Origin: AC-9 sp051984395
GTDB lineage: Bacteria > Actinomycetota > Acidimicrobiia > Acidimicrobiales > AC-9
DNA length: 5,117 nucleotides
Assembly: GCA_051984395.1 (NCBI GenBank)
Contig: JBPYEZ010000090.1
Location: 1-5,117 of the forward strand
Reading direction: 5' to 3'
Shown: positions 1 through 5,117 of the stretch, in pieces
Layout: every line of letters begins with the position of its first letter
Numbering within the stretch: position 1 is the stretch's first letter
Position numbers and translations under genes: made by a program
Notes under the pieces: generated by a model
Databases searched by the model: none
The model's input: only the letters and a program-made list of their open reading frames with translations
Told to the model about the DNA's origin: nothing

Positions 1-50
1 CGTTCGCGGCGACAGACGCAACCGCGCTCAGCAGTCCGCCCGGAGAGGGC

Positions 51-695
51 TCACACGACGATGACGACGGTGTGGCACAGCTTGTCCGAGAAGGTCTGGC
101 GCTTGTGGTCCCACAGCGGCCACAGGAAGCCGGCGTACAACGGCAGGACGTCGACGATGTGGGCGATGTAGCGGACGATCGACAGCCACGGGCCGACCAC
201 CTCGCCGTCGTCCTGCCGCACGAGGCAGGTACCGACGAAGCGCTTGCCCACCGTCTGTCCCGTGATGCCCTGGACCACCAGGTTCCAGACGACGAACGCC
301 ACCACGACCACGTAGGCGAGGATCCCCACCGGCGCCCACACCCTGACCAGGATGGCCGCGGCCAGGAACGGGACCACGAAGTCCACCAGGTAGGAGGCGG
401 CACGAAGACCCCAGTGGGCGAGCACCGCCTCTCTGCGCGGTCGGTCCTCGTCGTCGACGCTCGCCGGCGTCCCGTCGGACGCCTTGGAGTCCGGGTCCTC
501 CCAGCGAGCCGACCGCGGCTCGGCCCACCCGGCCGGTCCTCTCGGCACCGGCACCGAGCCCTCATCGGGGCCTGCGGCGTCGCCAGGCCGGTCCCCCGGA
601 CCGGCGGCATCGCCAGGCCGGTCTCCCGGACCGGCTGCATCACCAGGCCGGTCTCCCGGACCGGCCTCCGAGGAGAGCGGGCGATCGGTGGTCAG
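51..695 (-). CDS. RDD-family integral membrane protein with a repeat-bearing N-terminal linker (probable CTG start)
   Basis: Small membrane protein of 214 aa; the RDD family's function is mostly unknown, with some members implicated in ion transport. Residues 1-90 are a hydrophilic Pro/Gly/Asp-rich cytoplasmic-type linker with three identical copies of GPGDRPGDAA (residues 12-41). The RDD domain follows: LRAASYLVDF near 97-106 carries the family Arg and Asp, then come hydrophobic segments at about 102-121, 123-142 and 172-194, the TGQTVGKR signature at 145-152, and the final Asp in RQTFSDKL near 199-206. The frame is open far upstream but has no ATG, GTG or TTG between the neighbouring gene and position 554. 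I chose the CTG at 693-695 because AAGGAG (701-706, minus strand) lies 5 nt before it and the protein would begin (M)TTDRP. The alternative is GTG at 552-554, which gives 167 aa and loses the repeats. The RDD assignment is firm; the start is not. It is transcribed divergently from the aldolase-like gene. Confidence 0.85.
   Translation of the reverse strand: MTTDRPLSSEAGPGDRPGDAAGPGDRPGDAAGPGDRPGDAAGPDEGSVPVPRGPAGWAEPRSARWEDPDSKASDGTPASVDDEDRPRREAVLAHWGLRAASYLVDFVVPFLAAAILVRVWAPVGILAYVVVVAFVVWNLVVQGITGQTVGKRFVGTCLVRQDDGEVVGPWLSIVRYIAHIVDVLPLYAGFLWPLWDHKRQTFSDKLCHTVVIVV
571..666. repeat. Three tandem 30-bp repeats, each with an internal hairpin
   Basis: Three consecutive 30-bp units occupy 571-600, 601-630 and 631-660, and the first bases of a fourth end at 666. 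The units differ only at unit positions 3, 6, 9, 12 and 24, all of which are wobble positions of the RDD frame, so the encoded decapeptide GPGDRPGDAA is unchanged. Each unit boundary carries a perfect 7-bp inverted repeat, GCCGGTC / GACCGGC with a 5-nt loop, at 587-605, 617-635 and 647-665. If the RDD gene starts at the CTG at 695 the array is coding; if it starts at the GTG at 554 the array lies in the 5' leader. Confidence 0.9.
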
Positions 696-849
696 GTCTG
701 CTCCTTCGGTGGCCCGGGCGGAACTCCCCTGCGGGCCGCAGCCCGAACGTAGCAGCCGGATCCCGGCGCGAGACAGCGCCGGCAGCTCGGGGCGCGGAGC
801 CGAGCCGTTAGGATCAATTCGGTCACATCCCTCACACGGAGGTGTCCCG
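696..849. promoter_or_regulatory. Divergent intergenic region between the RDD and aldolase-like genes
   Basis: About 154 bp separate the two divergent genes and should hold both promoters. On the plus strand TAGGAT at 809-814 fits an actinobacterial -10 (TANNNT) and would give a leader of about 30 nt before the ATG at 850; no convincing -35 is seen. On the minus strand TACGTT (complement of 746-751) is a weak -10 candidate for the RDD gene. The region also contains both ribosome binding sites: AAGGAG for the RDD gene (701-706, minus) and GGAGGT for the aldolase-like gene (838-843, plus). No clear operator palindrome was found. The promoter calls rest on pattern alone. Confidence 0.35.
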
Positions 850-1610
<761 letters not shown>

Positions 1611-1611
<1 letters not shown>

Positions 1612-1645
1612 CGGTGCGAGGCGGGTTCCCGACCGCGCCTACCGC
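1611..1645. terminator. Imperfect hairpin at the convergent gene junction, possible bidirectional terminator
   Basis: The two convergent genes end only 27 bp apart. An interrupted stem spans the junction and touches both stop codons: 1611-1615 pairs with 1641-1645, 1619-1623 with 1636-1640, and 1624-1626 with 1632-1634, leaving a 5-nt loop, a 3-nt bulge at 1616-1618 and a single-base bulge at 1635. That is 13 base pairs, mostly G-C. Neither side has a T-tract, so it is not a classical Rho-independent terminator; U-less hairpins are often proposed as terminators in actinobacteria. Confidence 0.35.
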
Positions 1646-3180
1646 TTCGCGCCCAGCTGCGCTCGGAGCTCGAACTTCAGCACCTTGCCGGCGGGGTTGC
1701 GGGGCAGAGCGTCGACCACTTCCAGGCGAGTGGGCAGCTTGTAGCGGGCCAGCGAGCGGCCACCTACTTCCCGCAGATCCTCCAGCGTCAGGGAGGCATT
1801 GTCCTTGACCACGGCGATCGCCACCACCGCCTCCCCCCAACGCTCGTCGGGCACGCCCACCACGGCCACGTCGGCCACGGCGGGATGCTGGAAGAGCGCA
1901 CTCTCCACCTCGGCCGGATAGACGTTCTCACCGCCGGTGAGCACCATGTCCTTCACCCGATCGACGATGTAGAGGAACCCGTCCTCGTCGAGATAGCCGA
2001 GATCTCCGGGGTGGAACCAGCCTTCGCGGTCGATAGCGCCCGCCGTGGCCACCGGCTGGTTCCAGTATCCCTTCATGACGTTGGGACCGCGCACACACAC
2101 CTCGCCGCGGGCCAATGGCTCGGCCACGTCGGCGCCCGCCTCGCCCGCCAGTCGCACCTCGGTGAACAACGGCGCCCGGCCGGCCGATCCCGCCTTCGCC
2201 AGGGCGAACTCGGGCGTGAGGAACGTCACGAGCGGCGCCGTCTCGGTCAGGCCGTAGCCCTGGTTGATGGGTATGCCGACGCCGTTGTAGATCTTGATGA
2301 GCGCCTCCGGCACGGGCGCTCCCCCGCTGACGACCATGCGCAGGCTGGTGAGATCGGCCTCACCGAACCCGGGGTGCTGGCTCATGAACAACAGCATCGC
2401 CGGCACGGCGAACATGGTCGTGATGCCGTGGCTGGCGACGGCCTCGATGCAGGCACCTGGGTCGAAGCTGCGATGCAGCACCACCTCCCCGCCCTTCTGC
2501 CAGGTGACGAGGGTGGTCACGTTCAGGCCGCCGATGTGGAACAGGGGCGCGACGACGAGAGTGATGTCGTCCTCGATGACGTCGAGGGTGTGAAGGGCGT
2601 TGACGTTGTTCCACCACAGGTTGCCGTGCGTGAGCATGGCCCCCTTGGGCCGCCCGGTCGTGCCCGAGGTGTACATGATGAGCGCCACCTCGTCGGCCCC
2701 TATGGGCTCGACGGCGGAGATCCGGGGGTGGCTGGCGATCACGGCGTCGAGCGGCTCCCACCCATCGGCGCCGGTGCCATCTGCCTCCAGGAAGCGCCGC
2801 ACCGGCACGTCGGCGCGCACCGAGTCGACCACGGCGCGGTGCGCGTCGTCGGCTACCAGCGTGTGGATCCCGGCGTCGCCCATGATGAAGGCCAGCTCCG
2901 GACCAGTCAGTCGGAAGTTCAGGGGCACGAAGCTCGCCCCCAGGCGGGCCGCGGCGAACATGGTCTCGAAGAATGCCGGCTGGTTGAGTCCGAGGAACCC
3001 GACCCGGTCGCCGTGACAGACGCCGCCGGCGCGCAGTCCGGCTGCCAACCGGTCCACGCGGTCGAGGAGCTGGGCGTAGGTGCGCGTGGTTCCCTCGAAG
3101 GTGAGCGCCCGCCGGTCCGGGCTGAGCGCCGCCCTGCGGGCGAACCAGCTGCCCAGGCTGACGTCGACGTTCGCGACCAT
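1639..3180 (-). CDS. AMP-forming acyl-CoA synthetase (FadD-like long/medium-chain fatty-acid--CoA ligase family)
   Basis: Enzyme of 513 aa from the ANL (adenylate-forming) superfamily: it activates a carboxylic acid with ATP to an acyl-AMP and transfers it to CoA. All core motifs are present in order: the P-loop YTSGTTGRPKG (170-180), PLFHIGGLN (212-220), GYGLTET (308-314), GWFHPGDLGYLDEDG (387-401) with the ATP-ribose Asp, the hinge DRVKDMVLTGGENVYPAEVE (407-426), and the C-terminal catalytic lysine in NPAGKVLK (K499). Length matches FadD13-type ligases of about 500 aa. There is no signal peptide or membrane segment, so it should be cytosolic or peripheral. The ATG at 3178-3180 is preceded by AGGAG with a 5-nt spacer; the longer open frame (to 3417) is Arg/Pro-rich and overlaps gcvPB, so I rejected it. 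The substrate cannot be told from sequence; medium- to long-chain fatty acids are the usual guess, aromatic acids an alternative. It follows gcvPB on the same strand after a 127-bp gap. Confidence 0.94.
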   Translation of the reverse strand: MVANVDVSLGSWFARRAALSPDRRALTFEGTTRTYAQLLDRVDRLAAGLRAGGVCHGDRVGFLGLNQPAFFETMFAAARLGASFVPLNFRLTGPELAFIMGDAGIHTLVADDAHRAVVDSVRADVPVRRFLEADGTGADGWEPLDAVIASHPRISAVEPIGADEVALIMYTSGTTGRPKGAMLTHGNLWWNNVNALHTLDVIEDDITLVVAPLFHIGGLNVTTLVTWQKGGEVVLHRSFDPGACIEAVASHGITTMFAVPAMLLFMSQHPGFGEADLTSLRMVVSGGAPVPEALIKIYNGVGIPINQGYGLTETAPLVTFLTPEFALAKAGSAGRAPLFTEVRLAGEAGADVAEPLARGEVCVRGPNVMKGYWNQPVATAGAIDREGWFHPGDLGYLDEDGFLYIVDRVKDMVLTGGENVYPAEVESALFQHPAVADVAVVGVPDERWGEAVVAIAVVKDNASLTLEDLREVGGRSLARYKLPTRLEVVDALPRNPAGKVLKFELRAQLGAKR

Positions 3181-3229
3181 AGCAACTCCTCTCTCCGGCC
3201 GGCCGTGCCGACCATAACTCCGGCTGGCG

Positions 3230-3249
3230 GGCGCCGCCCGAGCGGCGCC
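3230..3249. terminator. GC-rich perfect hairpin in the gap between gcvPB and the acyl-CoA synthetase gene
   Basis: A perfect 8-bp inverted repeat, GGCGCCGC / GCGGCGCC around a 4-nt loop, sits about 60 bp past the gcvPB stop within the 127-bp gap (3181-3307). There is no following T-run, so termination is only a possibility. Just downstream on the minus strand, TATGGT (complement of 3211-3216) is a weak -10 candidate for an independent promoter of the synthetase gene, without a recognisable -35. Confidence 0.35.
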
Positions 3250-3307
3250 GCTCGCTGCCTTCGGCACACTCCTGCGGCGACACCCGGGTCCCGCCCGAGC
3301 CCGGTGC

Positions 3308-4861
3308 TCAGGTGCGGGCGTCCCAGGTGGGAACCAGCCGACGGGCCGCCCTGGCTTCGTCCACCCGTGAGACGGGCGTGGTGCGCGGCGCCGCCTTGGC
3401 CGGGCCTGGATCCCCACCCAGGGCCTCGGCCGCGATGACCTCGAGGGCGAGGGCGAGGGCTTCGAGTGTCTGCGGGCTCTCGGTCTCGGTCGGCTCGATC
3501 ATGAGCGCCTCCTCGACCGTGAGCGGGAAGTAGACCGTCGGAGAATGGAAGCCCTCTTCCAGTAGCCGCTTGGCCACGTCGAGGGCCTTGACGCCGCTGC
3601 GCCGCTTGAGGTTGGCGGCCGAGATCACCAGCTCGTGCATGTTGGGCCGGTCGTAGGGGATGTCGTAGGAGCCCCGCAGGCGCTGGCGCAACCAGTTGGC
3701 GTTGAGCACGGCGGCGTCGGCGATCCGTCGCAGGCCGTCAGAGCCGTTGGCGAGGATGTACGCGTAGGCCCGGGCCAGCACCACGGCGTTGCCGTGCCAG
3801 GAGTGCACCCTGCCGATGGAACGGTCGGGCATCTCCCACCCGTACTCGTCCCCCTGGTCCCGCTGGCCGCCGGGCCGACGGACGGGACGCGGTCCCGGCA
3901 GGAAGGGCGCCAGCCGCTCCGACACCGCCACCGGACCGGCGCCGGGTCCGCCGCCGCCGTGGGGCGTGGCGAACGTCTTGTGCAGGTTCATGTGCACGAT
4001 GTCGAAGCCCATGTCACCGGGACGGGCCACGCCGAGGATGGCGTTGAGATTGGCCCCGTCGTAGTAGAGCAACCCCCCGACGTCGTGCACGGCGGTGGCG
4101 ATGCTGGCGATGTCCTCCTCGAACAGCCCGAGCGTGTTCGGGTTGGTGAGCATGATGCCGGCCACCGTCTCGTCGAGGACGGCCTCGAGGGCGGCCACGT
4201 CGACGCAGCCCCTCGCGTCGGAGGCCACCGTCGTCACCTCGTAGCCGCCGAGGGTGACCGAAGCCGGGTTGGTCCCGTGGGCGGAATCGGGGATGATCAC
4301 CCGTCGCCGCCGCGACCCGTCCCGCGTGGCGTGCCACGCTCGCATCAGCATCAATCCGGTGAGCTCGCCCGCCGCCCCCGCCGCCGGCTGCAGCGTGGCA
4401 GCCGCCATCCCCGTCACCGTGCACAGATCCTCCTCGAGGGCGACGAGCAGCTCCAGCCACCCCTGCACCAGTGACGCCGGAGCGGCGGGGTGGGCGCTGG
4501 TGAGGCCCGGGAGGGCGGCGACCTCGTCGCACAGCTTGGGGTTGTACTTCATGGTGCACGAGCCCAGGGGGTAGGCCCCGACATCCACCGCGTACTGCCG
4601 GTGCGAGAGCCGGGTGAAGTGCGCCACCAGGTCGCGCTCGGACACCTCGGCCACCTCGACCGCCTCGGGCCGCAGGTGTGCCGGCGGCACCAGCTCCTCG
4701 GCGGACCAGTCCGGCACACCCGTGGTGCGCAGGGACCACGACCGGCGACCGGGCTGTGAGAGCTCGAAGATGGTCGGCTCCGACTCCCGGCCCATGATCG
4801 GCGCGCTCGACGCCTGTCCCCCCGCCTGGTTGGCGCTGGCGCTCACGCTCTTCGGACCCAT
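3308..4861 (-). CDS. gcvPB: Glycine dehydrogenase (aminomethyl-transferring) subunit 2, P-protein beta
   Basis: PLP-binding subunit (517 aa) of the split glycine cleavage P-protein, which decarboxylates glycine and loads aminomethyl onto the lipoyl group of GcvH in the cytosol. Family signatures run the full length: IFELSQPGRRSWSL (31-44), YPLGSCTMKYNP (97-108), LQPAAGAAGELTG (157-169), PDSAHGTNPAS (191-201), TNPNTLGLFEED (239-250), YYDGANLNAILG (266-277), then MNLHKTFATPHGGGGPG with the probable PLP Schiff-base lysine K295, and PTVYFPLTVEEALMIEPTETES (441-462). The tail TPVSRVDEARAARR (495-508) also looks family-typical. The ATG at 4859-4861 shares one base with the gcvPA stop (TGATG), and a purine-rich AAGGTGG lies upstream, indicating translational coupling. 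Residues 1-22 are low-complexity and not conserved; ATG at residue 23 is an alternative start. The lineage-typical fused GcvP of many actinobacteria is replaced here by the two-subunit form. Confidence 0.96.
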   Translation of the reverse strand: MGPKSVSASANQAGGQASSAPIMGRESEPTIFELSQPGRRSWSLRTTGVPDWSAEELVPPAHLRPEAVEVAEVSERDLVAHFTRLSHRQYAVDVGAYPLGSCTMKYNPKLCDEVAALPGLTSAHPAAPASLVQGWLELLVALEEDLCTVTGMAAATLQPAAGAAGELTGLMLMRAWHATRDGSRRRRVIIPDSAHGTNPASVTLGGYEVTTVASDARGCVDVAALEAVLDETVAGIMLTNPNTLGLFEEDIASIATAVHDVGGLLYYDGANLNAILGVARPGDMGFDIVHMNLHKTFATPHGGGGPGAGPVAVSERLAPFLPGPRPVRRPGGQRDQGDEYGWEMPDRSIGRVHSWHGNAVVLARAYAYILANGSDGLRRIADAAVLNANWLRQRLRGSYDIPYDRPNMHELVISAANLKRRSGVKALDVAKRLLEEGFHSPTVYFPLTVEEALMIEPTETESPQTLEALALALEVIAAEALGGDPGPAKAAPRTTPVSRVDEARAARRLVPTWDART

Positions 4862-5117
4862 CACCGCACCACCTTCTCGAAGGCGGCGGCGAAGGCGTCG
4901 ATCTCGTCCCTCGTCCGACGCTCGGTCACTGCCACGAGCAGACCGCCCTCGCATCGACTGGCCTCCAGTCCGGGGCCGAGCGGCACCCCGGCGAGGAAGC
5001 CCTCCTCGGCCAGCCGCTCGACGAGCACCTCACCGGCCACAGGGGCCCGGACGGCGAACTCTCGCAGGACCGGCGCCGACACGAGGGGCTCGACGCCGTC
5101 GACCGCGAGCAGCGCCT
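4861..5117 (-). CDS. gcvPA: Glycine dehydrogenase (aminomethyl-transferring) subunit 1, P-protein alpha, 3' end only
   Basis: Only the last 84 codons are inside the window; the gene continues past the right edge, so the start is not visible (full proteins are about 440-450 aa). The visible C-terminus reads through PVLREFAVRAPVAGEVLVERL, then GFLAGVPLGPGLEA and LLVAVTERRTRDEIDAFAAAFEKV, which fits the small C-terminal domain of GcvPA, whose usual end has the pattern NEF-V-hydrophobic, G-hydrophobic-GPL, LLV-VTE-RTK-EEID. It stops with TGA at 4861-4863, overlapping the gcvPB start by one base. That tight overlap and the gcvPB identity next door make the assignment secure despite the short fragment. 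It pairs with GcvPB to form the heterotetrameric P-protein. Confidence 0.9.
   Translation of the reverse strand, partial: ALLAVDGVEPLVSAPVLREFAVRAPVAGEVLVERLAEEGFLAGVPLGPGLEASRCEGGLLVAVTERRTRDEIDAFAAAFEKVVR

Noticed and set aside
1..50. Possible small gene or terminator downstream of the RDD gene
   Set aside because: Only a weak 5-bp inverted repeat (5-9 with 22-26) with a 12-nt loop is seen; no T-tract or start with a ribosome binding site.
571..666. Possible CRISPR array
   Set aside because: The 30-bp units are directly tandem with no unique spacers and no cas genes nearby.
484..849. N-terminal extension of the aldolase-like protein back to 484, which would include the repeats as AASPGRSPGP units
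   Set aside because: The ATG at 850 has a strong GGAGGT site and matches the family start; the extension overlaps the RDD linker on the other strand and is compositionally biased.
1885..3438. Long plus-strand open frame (517 codons) opposite the acyl-CoA synthetase gene
   Set aside because: It is antisense to a gene with all its ANL motifs intact; the product is His/Gly/Asp-rich with no recognisable domain, as expected of a GC-rich shadow frame.
3440..3463. Short repeated GAGGGC motif
   Set aside because: It simply encodes an alternating Leu-Ala stretch (LALALE) in a C-terminal helix of GcvPB.
3635..4474. Plus-strand open frame of 279 codons opposite gcvPB
   Set aside because: Antisense shadow of a strongly conserved gene; Gly/His/Val-rich with no domain.

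Overview
This window is high-GC DNA (judged by eye, not computed) that carries ordinary chromosomal metabolism and no sign of a phage, plasmid, transposon or CRISPR locus. It holds five protein-coding genes. The GC-rich codon use, the proline/glycine-rich linkers and a two-gene (split) glycine decarboxylase P-protein suggest a deep-branching actinobacterium, such as a member of the Acidimicrobiia, or a similar high-GC lineage. Streptomyces and Mycobacterium usually carry a fused P-protein, so they fit less well. The lineage call is an inference.

Layout from left to right: (1) a minus-strand gene for a small RDD-family membrane protein, whose N-terminal linker contains three perfect 10-residue repeats and which probably starts at a CTG codon; (2) a divergent upstream region of about 150 bp; (3) a plus-strand gene for a class II aldolase/adducin-family protein that keeps the metal-binding histidines but seems to lack the catalytic glutamate of true aldolases; (4) a very short convergent junction with an imperfect hairpin that covers both stop codons; (5) a minus-strand gene for an acyl-CoA synthetase of the AMP-forming superfamily; (6) a 127-bp gap with a GC-rich hairpin; (7) minus-strand gcvPB and, overlapping it by one base, the 3' end of gcvPA, which runs off the right edge.

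The only clear functional unit is gcvPA-gcvPB. Together these form the PLP-dependent P-protein of the glycine cleavage system, which decarboxylates glycine and passes aminomethyl to the lipoyl H-protein. gcvH and gcvT would be expected beyond the right edge or elsewhere. The acyl-CoA synthetase follows gcvPB on the same strand but has its own ribosome binding site and a gap, so co-transcription is possible but not shown. The aldolase-family and RDD genes have no evident functional link to the others.

I found no previously undescribed system here. The points most worth a second look are the non-canonical CTG start of the RDD gene, its hairpin-forming 30-bp repeats, and the substituted active site of the aldolase-like protein.
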